From DMER64 sp964554535 (GTDB lineage: Bacteria; Bacteroidota; Bacteroidia; Bacteroidales; UBA932), in the NCBI GenBank assembly GCA_964554535.1, contig CAZKPB010000010.1, forward strand, positions 1 through 64,000: DNA of 64,000 nucleotides. The letters run 5' to 3'. Position 1 is the stretch's first letter, and the number at the start of each line of letters is the position of its first letter. The notes beneath the pieces were generated by a model. That model searched no databases. It was not told the origin of the DNA and was given only the letters and a program-made list of their open reading frames with translations. This document shows, piece after piece, positions 8,296-16,094 of this stretch. The position numbers and the translations under genes are program-made.

Positions 8296-8507
8296 TGAAA
8301 ACAACTACAACTCCTGCAGGATTCGTCTTGCTGTCCGACTCCGCGTGCTGCGGAATAAACGGAGGAATGTCCTCGCCTAATATAGAACAGGATCTGGCTT
8401 ATATGTTGGGAGAATTGTTAGGACGCACGTTCCGGACGCTCTACGACATTGGCGGCAACTGGTGGCAACGGCTGACCGGAAAACCAAGGGTGGAAATAGC
8501 GTACTAA
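8295..8507 (+). CDS. Double-glycine-leader peptide 2 (putative bacteriocin precursor)
   Basis: 70 residues from the ATG at 8295, chosen because it forms TGATG with the preceding stop and gives a leader like that of peptide 1. An in-frame GTG at 8283 would only add four residues. The 24-residue leader ends in CGINGG. The predicted mature peptide has 46 residues, contains GELLG (a GxxxG motif), a basic and aromatic stretch GGNWWQRLTGK, and no cysteine. Paired genes, each encoding a GG-leader peptide with GxxxG, recall class IIb two-peptide bacteriocins of Gram-positive bacteria. A terminator hairpin follows at 8524-8555. Confidence 0.78.
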   Translation: MKTTTTPAGFVLLSDSACCGINGGMSSPNIEQDLAYMLGELLGRTFRTLYDIGGNWWQRLTGKPRVEIAY

Positions 8508-8523
8508 TTTATAATTTATCTTG

Positions 8524-8555
8524 ACAGTAGGGGTTTATAATCCCTACTGTTTTTA
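8524..8555 (+). terminator. Terminator after the precursor peptide genes
   Basis: ACAGTAGGG (8524-8532) pairs with CCCTACTGT (8542-8550) around a nine-base loop, followed by a T-rich run. It sits 17 bases after the stop of peptide 2 and before the CPBP protease gene, so peptide transcripts may be enriched relative to the downstream genes. Confidence 0.75.
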
Positions 8556-8567
8556 TGATTTTGTGTT

Positions 8568-9284
8568 ATGAAAAAATACCTGTTTTTGGCCTACCCGCTG
8601 GCACTGTATCTGTTGCTGGTGGTACCCGCACTGCTATTCAGTGCTCCATTCAGGGCGCACTGGCATACTTCCCCTGCGGTGCTGCAGTCGTTCTGCAGTA
8701 TAGTCATCTGCGTGATTTACGGGTACGGGAGGCGGCGCAAAGACAATATACCGGGACGCATTCCCTGGGGTCCGGCTCTGGGCTGGGGGCTGGCCGGACT
8801 GGCGGTACAGGCCGCCGTCTGGTTAGGGTTCTGCGGGAAGGTACTGGTTACTGTCAGTTGGAAGTATTACCTAAGCGAATCGCTCTGGAGCTATTTCTGG
8901 ATAGCCGTCAGTGAAGAATTGCTGTTCAGGGAATACCTCATTACGCGGCTACGGAGGCTCCATACCCCGCTGTGGGCCATCCTGCTTGCCAGTTCGGTCA
9001 TTTTTTCCGTCAGTCACGGAGAGCAGACCCTCTTTCTGTTTGTGCAGCGAGCCGTGATGGGGGTCGGATTCGGGTGGATGTATTACCGTTGGAATAATTT
9101 AACCATCTGTATAGCAACTCATTGGGTATTCAACGCTATGTTGTCTGTGATGCAACCGCAACAAGGAGCCATTGAATCCGTATACGGGGTCCCCCACTTT
9201 GGGATAACGCTGCTACTAAGCCTCACGGCCCTTTTGGGCATTATTGTTGCTTATTGGATAAATAAAAGTAAATTTGCAGTCTAA
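8568..9284 (+). CDS. CPBP family intramembrane metalloprotease, candidate immunity protein
   Basis: 238 residues, mostly hydrophobic with about six to seven membrane segments. The CPBP (CAAX protease/bacteriocin-processing, formerly Abi) signatures are complete: EELLFR (about 116-121) for EExxxR, FSVSH (about 146-150), and HWVFN (about 184-188) for HxxxN. In lactic acid bacteria such proteins next to bacteriocin genes often confer self-immunity. Here the position directly after two GG-leader peptides suggests the same, but housekeeping CPBP proteases also exist. It is separated from the peptides by a terminator, so it may need readthrough or its own promoter. Confidence 0.88.
   Translation: MKKYLFLAYPLALYLLLVVPALLFSAPFRAHWHTSPAVLQSFCSIVICVIYGYGRRRKDNIPGRIPWGPALGWGLAGLAVQAAVWLGFCGKVLVTVSWKYYLSESLWSYFWIAVSEELLFREYLITRLRRLHTPLWAILLASSVIFSVSHGEQTLFLFVQRAVMGVGFGWMYYRWNNLTICIATHWVFNAMLSVMQPQQGAIESVYGVPHFGITLLLSLTALLGIIVAYWINKSKFAV
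9246..9276 (+). promoter_or_regulatory. Possible promoter of the TolC-adaptor pair
   Basis: TTG (9247-9249), a 19-base spacer and TAAATTTG (9269-9276) resemble the Bacteroidetes promoter. The element lies within the last codons of the CPBP gene, and the TolC-like gene starts at 9300. Confidence 0.4.
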
Positions 9285-9299
9285 GTAAGCCTTTTATAA

Positions 9300-10688
9300 A
9301 TGAAACGAATCTCCGTTCTCTTTTTTCTCTCGTTGTGCTTCCCACTGGTTGGATCGGCCCAAAAAACCTGGTCCCTGGAAGAATGCATCAAATACGCCTG
9401 GGAAAACAATCTGACTATAAAACAACAGGAACTGTCCGTACAACAAACCGTCAACAACCTGTTCCAGTCAAAGATGGCTATGGCACCCTCGGTAAGCGCC
9501 CGGGTGTCCGAAAATATCAACTGGGGGCAATCCGTGGACTTGTCCACGTTGACCATCCTCAACCACGTGCGCAGTTCCAACACCAGCATGGGCCTGTCCG
9601 CCGATGTGGACTTGTTCTCGGGTCTCAAAAAATGGAACACCATAAAGAAAAACAAAGCCTCCCTGTCCCTTTCGGTGCAGGAAGTGCAGAAATTGCGTAA
9701 CGACATTTCCATAGAAATTACCCGGGACTACCTCAACGTGTTGCTGGCCAGCGAGCTGGTACAGACCACACAGAAGAGCCTGGAAAGCGTGCAACAACAA
9801 TGCGACCGCACGCGTCTGCTGGTGGATGCCGGCAGCCAGCCGCTCAGTTCGCTATTGGAAATTGAATCCCAACTGGCCACAGAACAATTGCAACTGGTGG
9901 ACGCGCAAAACAACCTGCGCTCCTACTATCTGACACTCAAACAATTGCTTGACCTTCCCATGGAAAACGATTTTTCCGTTGTGATTCCCAAAATAGACAA
10001 CCTGGATGAGTTGGAACCCCTTTCCGTAGAAGATATGTACTACGTTTCCCAGAATCTGCCGCAAATCAAAAAGACCGAGTTTACCTACAGCCAGCGCCAG
10101 CACGAGTTGGACATCGCCCGGGGTGACCGCTATCCCAGGCTGTCTCTCAACGTGGGGTATTCCACGTTCTATTCCGATTCGGGACAGAAGAAACAGTCAA
10201 ACACGGAAGAAGGTTCCGAGGAAGGCGGTACCGGGTCCAACCCGTTGTCCGGACTGGGGTCGGGACCTTTCTGGGACCAGCTCAAAAATAACAACAACCC
10301 CACCGTGGGGCTGGCCTTGTCCGTACCCATTTTTTCCCAGTGGCAGGTGAACACCAACGTCAAAAACGCCCGCATTGGTCTGGAAATGGCGGACCTGGAG
10401 ATGCGTAACGCCAAACAGGTTTTGCTCAAGGATATCCAGCAGGCGGCCAACGACGCCACTTCCACCTATTTGCGCTGCCAGGCTACGGAACGGAACGTGG
10501 CATCCATGGAGGAATCTTTCCGCTACGTGCAGCAGAAGTTTGACATAGGTATGCTTAACGGCACCGATTATACGGTTTCCAAGACCAATCTGTTTAAAGC
10601 GCAGAGCGACCATATCCAGGCCAAATACGAACATATGTTCAAACTCAAGATTCTGGACTTCTATAAAGGCATCCCCATTACGTTGTAA
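9300..10688 (+). CDS. TolC family outer-membrane efflux protein
   Basis: 462 residues. A signal peptide ends at about GSAQ (residue 20), followed by the repeated helical/strand TolC fold, starting with the typical WSLEECIKYAWENN. It forms a trimeric channel across the outer membrane and periplasm for export or efflux. A Gly/Ser/Asn-rich loop (about 305-335) is a usual low-complexity external loop. It is followed by an adaptor gene after an 18-base gap. No inner-membrane pump gene follows; either the C39 exporter upstream or a pump encoded elsewhere is its partner. Confidence 0.93.
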   Translation: MKRISVLFFLSLCFPLVGSAQKTWSLEECIKYAWENNLTIKQQELSVQQTVNNLFQSKMAMAPSVSARVSENINWGQSVDLSTLTILNHVRSSNTSMGLSADVDLFSGLKKWNTIKKNKASLSLSVQEVQKLRNDISIEITRDYLNVLLASELVQTTQKSLESVQQQCDRTRLLVDAGSQPLSSLLEIESQLATEQLQLVDAQNNLRSYYLTLKQLLDLPMENDFSVVIPKIDNLDELEPLSVEDMYYVSQNLPQIKKTEFTYSQRQHELDIARGDRYPRLSLNVGYSTFYSDSGQKKQSNTEEGSEEGGTGSNPLSGLGSGPFWDQLKNNNNPTVGLALSVPIFSQWQVNTNVKNARIGLEMADLEMRNAKQVLLKDIQQAANDATSTYLRCQATERNVASMEESFRYVQQKFDIGMLNGTDYTVSKTNLFKAQSDHIQAKYEHMFKLKILDFYKGIPITL

Positions 10689-10706
10689 ATTCTCAAGAGA
10701 TAAAAT

Positions 10707-11990
10707 ATGAAGAAATCATTTTTGTGGATAATTATTGGCGCCGTAGCCTTTATTATACTGCTCATTGTTCTGGGTCAGAACAAAAATTCCAAAGCCGTTG
10801 CGGTAAATGTTTCCAACCCCATCTATAAAAACATTACCGAGGTGATTCCGGCCAACGGGAAAATCCAGCCTGTGATTGAAGTTAAGATCAGCCCGGACGT
10901 ATCGGGAGAAATCATTGCCCTCAACGTGGAAGAAGGAGAACGCGTGAAAGCCGGTCAGGTACTGTTGCAGATCAAACGTGACCAGTATCTTTCCAGCCGC
11001 GACCGTCTGGCCGCCTCGCTGAATCAGACCAAAGCCCAGCTGGCCCAGCAGCAGGCCCAATTCATCCAGGTAGAACAATCCTACAACCGTAATGTGATAC
11101 TTCACCAGCAAGGCGCCATCTCGGAATCCGAATTTGAGCAGTCTCAGTCTGAATACGCTATCACACAAGAACAACTGAAAGCCTCTGAATACAACGTGGC
11201 CAGTTCTGAAGCCGCCTTGGCCGAGGCCGAGGAAAGCCTGTCCAAAACCACCATCTACGCCCCTATTGACGGGATTGTATCCAAACTGGATGTGGAACGC
11301 GGAGAACGCGTGGTGGGCACGGGACAGATGGCCGGTACGGAAATGTTGCGAATAGCCAACTTTGAGCAGATGGAAGTACTGGTGGATGTCAACGAAAACG
11401 ATATTGTCCGCATCAAACAAGCCGACACCGCCAGCATTGAGGTGGATGCCTATCCGGGACGCAAATTCTCCGGCGTGGTGACTCAGATTGCCAACTCGGC
11501 CAAGAATATAGGTTCGGCCCTGGAACAGGTGACCAACTTTGAGGTAAAAGTACTTGTACTGGCCGAATCTTACAAGGATTTGGTCACCCCCGCCCAACCC
11601 AATCCGTTCCGCCCCGGAATGTCCGCCTCCGTTTCTATTCAGACCGAAACGCGGGTTCAGGCGCTGGCCATTCCCATCCAGTGCATCACCACCCGTCCCG
11701 AACTGTTGAGCGAAGAAGTACGCATGAGTCTGGGTGCCAACGAACTGGTGGAACAAGTATTTGTATTGCGTGAAGACAACACCGTGGAAGCCGTACGCGT
11801 CACCTCGGGCCTGCAGGACCACCTCCATATAGAAATCCTGTCCGGTCTTACCACACAGGATCAGGTAGTTACCGGCCCCTATACCGCCATATCCAAGAAT
11901 CTTAAAAACGGAACCAAGGTATCCCCCACCAAAGAGTTGCTTGAGGACGAGAAAGAGGACGACGGGGTATCCGTTTCTGTATCAATGTAA
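10707..11990 (+). CDS. Periplasmic adaptor (HlyD/MacA-like membrane fusion protein)
   Basis: 427 residues. An N-terminal membrane anchor (about 6-24) is followed by a barrel-sandwich (lipoyl-like) half (about 45-95), a coiled-coil hairpin (about 95-185), the second lipoyl half starting at IYAPIDGIVSKL, and beta-barrel and membrane-proximal domains. The acidic C-terminal tail is odd but common in Bacteroidetes MacA-like proteins. It connects an inner-membrane pump to TolC. The usual MacB permease genes are absent downstream, where tsaB follows. It may serve the C39 exporter, which in a Gram-negative cell needs an adaptor, but MacA-type adaptors more often pair with MacB. Confidence 0.92.
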   Translation: MKKSFLWIIIGAVAFIILLIVLGQNKNSKAVAVNVSNPIYKNITEVIPANGKIQPVIEVKISPDVSGEIIALNVEEGERVKAGQVLLQIKRDQYLSSRDRLAASLNQTKAQLAQQQAQFIQVEQSYNRNVILHQQGAISESEFEQSQSEYAITQEQLKASEYNVASSEAALAEAEESLSKTTIYAPIDGIVSKLDVERGERVVGTGQMAGTEMLRIANFEQMEVLVDVNENDIVRIKQADTASIEVDAYPGRKFSGVVTQIANSAKNIGSALEQVTNFEVKVLVLAESYKDLVTPAQPNPFRPGMSASVSIQTETRVQALAIPIQCITTRPELLSEEVRMSLGANELVEQVFVLREDNTVEAVRVTSGLQDHLHIEILSGLTTQDQVVTGPYTAISKNLKNGTKVSPTKELLEDEKEDDGVSVSVSM

Positions 11991-12008
11991 GTTTGTAACG
12001 CTATCCCT

Positions 12009-12719
12009 ATGATTTTATTGTTGGAAACCAGCACGGCTGTCTGTTCGGCAGCCCTGGCTCAAGATGCCCGTGTAGTGGATTTCCGCCGGACCGATGCCCC
12101 AAAGACGCAGGCAAGCCTGCTGGCGGTCTTTGTGGATGACCTGCTCAAAGCCAACCATTTGGAGATGTCACGGCTGCAGGCCGTAGCCGTAAGCCGAGGC
12201 CCGGGTTCGTACACCGGTTTGCGCGTGGGCGTATCCACTGCCAAGGGGCTTTGTTTTGGTGCCGACATTCCCCTGCTGAGCGTCTGTTCACTGCAATTGA
12301 TTGCCCAGCAATACCTCAATACCGCTTCATTTTCCCTTTCCCCTTACCGTATTGTGCCCTTGATGGACGCCCGCCGTATGGAGGTCTACACCGCCTCATT
12401 TTCCGTAGTGCAGGACCCTTTGACTGGACCGTACGCTCAAAGTGAAAGCGCGGTGGAAGCACTGGTGGTTTCACCGGAAAGTTTTGCCCCGTTACTGGAT
12501 GGGGGACGCGTGGTATTTGTGGGGGACGGTGCCGCCAAATGCCGGGAGATAATCCACCACCCCAACGCCGTATGGGCCACCGATTTTCTCTCTGATGCCC
12601 GAGGTATGGCTCCCGCTGCCTTCAAGGCTTTCCGCCAAGAAGAATTTGAAGATACCGCGTACTTTACGCCGTTCTATCTGAAAGAATTTGTAGCCGCCCC
12701 GCCTAAAAAAGCCCTTTAA
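12009..12719 (+). CDS. tsaB: tRNA threonylcarbamoyladenosine biosynthesis protein TsaB
   Basis: 236 residues. TsaB is the inactive Kae1/TsaD-like scaffold that, with TsaD and TsaE, forms t6A37 in ANN-decoding tRNAs. The ASKHA fold start ILLLETSTAVCSAAL and the motif SRGPGSYTGLRVG (about 62-74) are characteristic. It follows the adaptor gene by 18 bases on the same strand. Its 3' end overlaps the convergent thioredoxin-like gene by 17 bases. Confidence 0.95.
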   Translation: MILLLETSTAVCSAALAQDARVVDFRRTDAPKTQASLLAVFVDDLLKANHLEMSRLQAVAVSRGPGSYTGLRVGVSTAKGLCFGADIPLLSVCSLQLIAQQYLNTASFSLSPYRIVPLMDARRMEVYTASFSVVQDPLTGPYAQSESAVEALVVSPESFAPLLDGGRVVFVGDGAAKCREIIHHPNAVWATDFLSDARGMAPAAFKAFRQEEFEDTAYFTPFYLKEFVAAPPKKAL

Positions 12720-13854
12720 TCGTATTTTCCACTTCGGCCACCGTATGGGCCTTTAAAATAAGGTTTCCTCCCTTGTCAATGACAAAGAAAGTGGGGATTT
12801 CCGTAATGCCGTAGGTAGATACCGCGGGGGAATACACTCCCAGACCGTCACATACACTTATCCAGGGCAGTTGCTGTTCTCTGACCGCTGCCGCCCAAAC
12901 GGCCTTGTCTGTGTCAAGAGCCACCTGATATACGGCCAGTCCTTTCTCTTCATATTTTCCATAGCAGGTCAGCAGTTCCTGGTTTTCCAAGCGCATATCC
13001 ACATTCTGCGTGTGCCAGAAAGACAGCACAATAGTATTGCCCTTGAGGGAAGACAGGCAAACCGTGTTGGCCGTATTGTCGGGAGCACACACATCGGGAA
13101 AGTCCGTCACTGCCACGTTTTGCAGTGCGTTCTCCATCTGCAGCGCCCTTTCCATACTCCCCGCCCTGTCACTCACCGCTTCCACATAAGCCGAGGTGGG
13201 GTACGCCACGCGCAACGAGTCGTAAACCCGGCGCAACAGCGGACCGTCCTTGCTGTCAGAGAAAACAAAGAGGGACCCCTTGAATGTCTGGAACGCCATG
13301 GTGGTGTTCACGAAAGAATAGGGATGGCCAAACATGAAACGGATGGCGTCCTGTTTGTATTTGACAAAGGTGCGTCCCAGTTCCTGATTCAGCGCTTTCT
13401 GCGTCTCTTCCGTGGTAGCCCCTTCATACAGAGTATACAGCGAATCGAACTTGCGGGAGGCCGTAGCATACAACTCATTGGCCTGCTGCAGCAGCTGACT
13501 TTCGTCAGAGCCTTCCAAGGTCAGCGGAGTGCCGGAAAGAGTAGTGTGGAAAGCCACTTTGTCTCCCTGCTTGAGAATAAGGCTGGCCACGCGCACGTCA
13601 TTGGCGTAGCAATAGTAATAGTCGGGTTGTGCACCGTAAGGCTCAAACGAGTAGGAGAAAGAGCCTCCCTCATTTACCTTAAGCGTGTCTATAAGGGTTT
13701 CCGCGTTGAAATCCAGCCGTTTCAAAACAACGACCGTCTCTGCGCCGGCACCTTCAATTTCTCCGTTCAACTGCACGGCGGTTTTTTCCCGGCAGGAAGT
13801 AAAAAGCACGGCCGTAACAAGTGCGGCCGTAAATAATGAAACTATCTTATGCAT
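12703..13854 (-). CDS. Thioredoxin-fold lipoprotein lacking the CxxC motif
   Basis: 383 residues from the ATG at 13854, chosen because it places a lipoprotein signal (LFTSC, lipidated Cys about 20) at the N-terminus. The layout resembles Bacteroidetes TlpA-like proteins: a DUF4369-like N-terminal domain (about 25-130), a helical middle, then a thioredoxin/AhpC-like domain (about 250-383). Where active TlpA has FWATWCxPC, this protein has FWHTQNVDM, so both redox cysteines are replaced, by Asn and Met. The cis-Pro region EIPTFFVID remains. It is therefore unlikely to be an oxidoreductase and may be a binding or structural protein. Last gene of the greA-HIT set. Confidence 0.8.
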   Translation of the reverse strand: MHKIVSLFTAALVTAVLFTSCREKTAVQLNGEIEGAGAETVVVLKRLDFNAETLIDTLKVNEGGSFSYSFEPYGAQPDYYYCYANDVRVASLILKQGDKVAFHTTLSGTPLTLEGSDESQLLQQANELYATASRKFDSLYTLYEGATTEETQKALNQELGRTFVKYKQDAIRFMFGHPYSFVNTTMAFQTFKGSLFVFSDSKDGPLLRRVYDSLRVAYPTSAYVEAVSDRAGSMERALQMENALQNVAVTDFPDVCAPDNTANTVCLSSLKGNTIVLSFWHTQNVDMRLENQELLTCYGKYEEKGLAVYQVALDTDKAVWAAAVREQQLPWISVCDGLGVYSPAVSTYGITEIPTFFVIDKGGNLILKAHTVAEVENTIKGLF

Positions 13855-13864
13855 AGGTATAATA

Positions 13865-14260
13865 TTATTCAAAATGAGAAGCAATCTGTTGGCAGATGGC
13901 AAGCATCTGTTCTTTGGTAAGTTGGCAGGAAGGGTTTTGCATATTCATATCCGACTCCTTATCCAGCGGAATCAGATGAATGTGCGCGTGGGGCACTTCC
14001 ATGCCCAGAACCGCCACACCCACCCTTTGGCACGGAACGGCCGCCTTAATGGCTTTAGCCACCCGTTGGGCAAAGCGGAATAAATCTCCCAGGTCGCGGG
14101 AGTCTATGTCAAACAGATAATCCACTTCTTGTTTGGGGATTACCAAGGTATGCCCCGGCTTTTTGGGACTGATATCCAAAAAAGCATAAAAACGGTCATC
14201 CTCCGCCACTTTATAGGACGGTATTTCACCGGCTACAATACGGGAAAAAATGCTGGCCAT
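13865..14260 (-). CDS. HIT family nucleotide-binding hydrolase
   Basis: 131 residues. The histidine triad VPHAHIHLIPL (about 97-107) and the N-terminal ASIFSRIVAGEIPSYKV identify the Hint-like branch, which hydrolyses nucleoside phosphoramidates or related adenylylated substrates. The physiological substrate is unknown. It begins one base after greA ends and is followed 10 bases later by the thioredoxin-like lipoprotein, so the three appear to be one operon. Confidence 0.93.
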   Translation of the reverse strand: MASIFSRIVAGEIPSYKVAEDDRFYAFLDISPKKPGHTLVIPKQEVDYLFDIDSRDLGDLFRFAQRVAKAIKAAVPCQRVGVAVLGMEVPHAHIHLIPLDKESDMNMQNPSCQLTKEQMLAICQQIASHFE

Positions 14261-14261
14261 A

Positions 14262-14735
14262 TTACAGAGATATATCTAAGATTTCAAAATTAATGGTTCC
14301 TGATGGAACTTCAATGGGTACAATTTCCCCTTTCTTTCTACCCAGCAGGCCTTTGCCAATGGGAGAAGAGACGGCTAGTTTACCCGAAGCCAGGTCGGCT
14401 TCACTTTCACCCACCAAAGTGATTTCCATCACCTTGTTGATTTTAAGATTTTTTACCGTTACTTTGTTCATCATCTGAACTTCCTCCGTGTTCAACCGAG
14501 ACTCATCAATGACCCTTGCATTGGCAATAAGCGTCTGCAAGTTGGCAATACGCAGTTCCAATAACCCTTGTGCGTCTTTGGCGGCATCGTACTCGGCATT
14601 TTCCGACAAGTCTCCCTTGTCACGCGCTTCCGCAATAGCGTGTACCACAGCGGTACGTTCCACAGAGGTTAAATAATTCAATTCTTCTTTAAGTTTCTCA
14701 AGACCCTCGGCCGTGAGGTAATGCGTTTTGGACAT
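14262..14735 (-). CDS. greA: Transcription elongation factor GreA
   Basis: 157 residues from the ATG at 14735, the family's usual length; a 22-residue upstream extension is unlike the family and would include the leader. GreA rescues backtracked RNA polymerase by stimulating transcript cleavage. The N-terminal coiled coil carries the acidic tip DLSENAEYDAAK (about 41-52), and the C-terminal FKBP-like domain has SPIGKGLLG (about 122-130). First gene of the greA-HIT-lipoprotein unit. Confidence 0.96.
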   Translation of the reverse strand: MSKTHYLTAEGLEKLKEELNYLTSVERTAVVHAIAEARDKGDLSENAEYDAAKDAQGLLELRIANLQTLIANARVIDESRLNTEEVQMMNKVTVKNLKINKVMEITLVGESEADLASGKLAVSSPIGKGLLGRKKGEIVPIEVPSGTINFEILDISL

Positions 14736-14800
14736 GATTTGTTCTTTAATATAGATAAACATAAGAAGAATCCTGCCTAAGCAGAACTCTTCTCTAAGCA

Positions 14801-14830
14801 CAAAGATAGCAATAATTTAATTACAAAAAA
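14801..14830 (-). promoter_or_regulatory. Possible promoter of greA
   Basis: TATCTTTG on the minus strand (14808-14801), with a run TTTTTTG upstream (14830-14824) that could supply the -33 element, although spacing from its G is short. It lies in the 95-base gap between the 120-residue membrane protein gene and greA. The leader that follows contains a small stem CTGC-CTAA-GCAG. Confidence 0.4.
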
Positions 14831-15193
14831 TTATTGGTCAAATTTCGGTTTGAGTATTTCGGAAAAAAGGACGGCCTTGCGGGCATCAAAGCCTTCCGGT
14901 CTTTTGTGTTTTACCGGAGCGGCAGCCACATGCACGCGGGTAAGGTCTTCCTCCTCAACGGCCGCATCGTACTTAAAGGCGGCGGGGGCTTCTTCCGGAA
15001 GTTGTTCCGTGCGCGGGGCCGGTTTGTGTACTTCACCCTCACCGGAAAATCTCACCGCCTGTTCCGGACGGTGACGCAGGGCTTTGGCGCGCTGGGCTTC
15101 AAGGGCCTTCTTCTTTTTGTTTTTGGCGGAAGCAATACTTCCCAGCAGGGCCAACGCTACTGCCAGAATACTGAATATGTCGTCTTTTTCCAT
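14831..15193 (-). CDS. Small membrane-anchored protein of unknown function
   Basis: 120 residues. One N-terminal hydrophobic segment (about 5-22) is followed by a lysine-rich stop-transfer stretch (KNKKKK) and a charged, Pro/Ala-rich soluble tail. I do not recognise a family. It starts 16 bases after ribF and is the last gene of the long xseA-to-ribF run. Confidence 0.7.
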   Translation of the reverse strand: MEKDDIFSILAVALALLGSIASAKNKKKKALEAQRAKALRHRPEQAVRFSGEGEVHKPAPRTEQLPEEAPAAFKYDAAVEEEDLTRVHVAAAPVKHKRPEGFDARKAVLFSEILKPKFDQ

Positions 15194-15209
15194 AGTAAAT
15201 ATAATTATG

Positions 15210-16094
15210 CTACCTGTGTAACAGTATTTCCTTATCTTTCAACAACTGTGCCTGAAGTGCATCTACAGAAGGGAAAGCCACTTCCTGGCGCAGGTGACGT
15301 ACAAATTCCACCTTGAGAGCCAGACCGTAAATATCCTCGTCAAAGTCAAAAATATGAGTTTCAATGGTGCGCTCGCCGTTTTGGGCCACCGTGGGACGGA
15401 AACCTATATTGGTCATTCCGCGGTATTGCCGGCCGTGGACCGTAGCCCGCACTTCATAGACTCCGTTGGCCGGGAGTTGCTTGAGCGGCTCGTACAATCT
15501 GATATTGGCCGTGGGGAAACCCATGGTCCGGCCAATATGGTTGCCTTCCACCACCACGCCGTACAGGGCGTAGGGATAGCCCAGCCAACAGTTGGCGGTT
15601 TCAATGAGACCTTCCGACAATGCGGTCCGTATTTTGGTGGAACTGATGCGTTCTCCCGTCAACTGGAAGAATTCGGGCACTTCCACCAAGGCTACACCGG
15701 TGCCCGCCACTTCTTCTTTCATGGCCGCCATACTGTGCGGAGCATCCTTTCCCAGACGGTGATTATAACCGGCCACCAGAATATCCACGTGATACATATC
15801 GCGCAAATAGCGGGTAAAAAAATCACGGGTGCCCACCTGTGCAAATTCCCTGGTAAAGGGAATGATGTAAAAGTCATCCACGCCCTGCTGCAAGATCATG
15901 TCTCTCTTTTCTTCCAGAGAGGTCAGCAACCGGAAACGAATGGCATCTTTCTGTAATACCGTGCGGGGATGCGGCCAGAAAGAAATGACCGCACTTTGCG
16001 CGTGATGTGCCGCTGCCGTCTGTTTGAGGCAGTGCAGGACGGCTTTGTGTCCTTCATGGACGCCGTCAAAAAAACCGGTGGCGGCTACAACCAT
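15210..16094 (-). CDS. ribF: Bifunctional riboflavin kinase / FAD synthetase
   Basis: 294 residues from the ATG at 16094; longer versions read into the preceding gene. It phosphorylates riboflavin to FMN and adenylates FMN to FAD. The N-terminal nucleotidyltransferase domain has GFFDGVHEGH (about 7-16) and ISSTKIR (about 152-158). The C-terminal flavokinase domain has GRTMGFPTANI (about 188-198). The start overlaps the end of the glycogen synthase/phosphorylase gene by 10 bases, indicating coupling to the glycogen operon. Confidence 0.96.
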   Translation of the reverse strand: MVVAATGFFDGVHEGHKAVLHCLKQTAAAHHAQSAVISFWPHPRTVLQKDAIRFRLLTSLEEKRDMILQQGVDDFYIIPFTREFAQVGTRDFFTRYLRDMYHVDILVAGYNHRLGKDAPHSMAAMKEEVAGTGVALVEVPEFFQLTGERISSTKIRTALSEGLIETANCWLGYPYALYGVVVEGNHIGRTMGFPTANIRLYEPLKQLPANGVYEVRATVHGRQYRGMTNIGFRPTVAQNGERTIETHIFDFDEDIYGLALKVEFVRHLRQEVAFPSVDALQAQLLKDKEILLHR

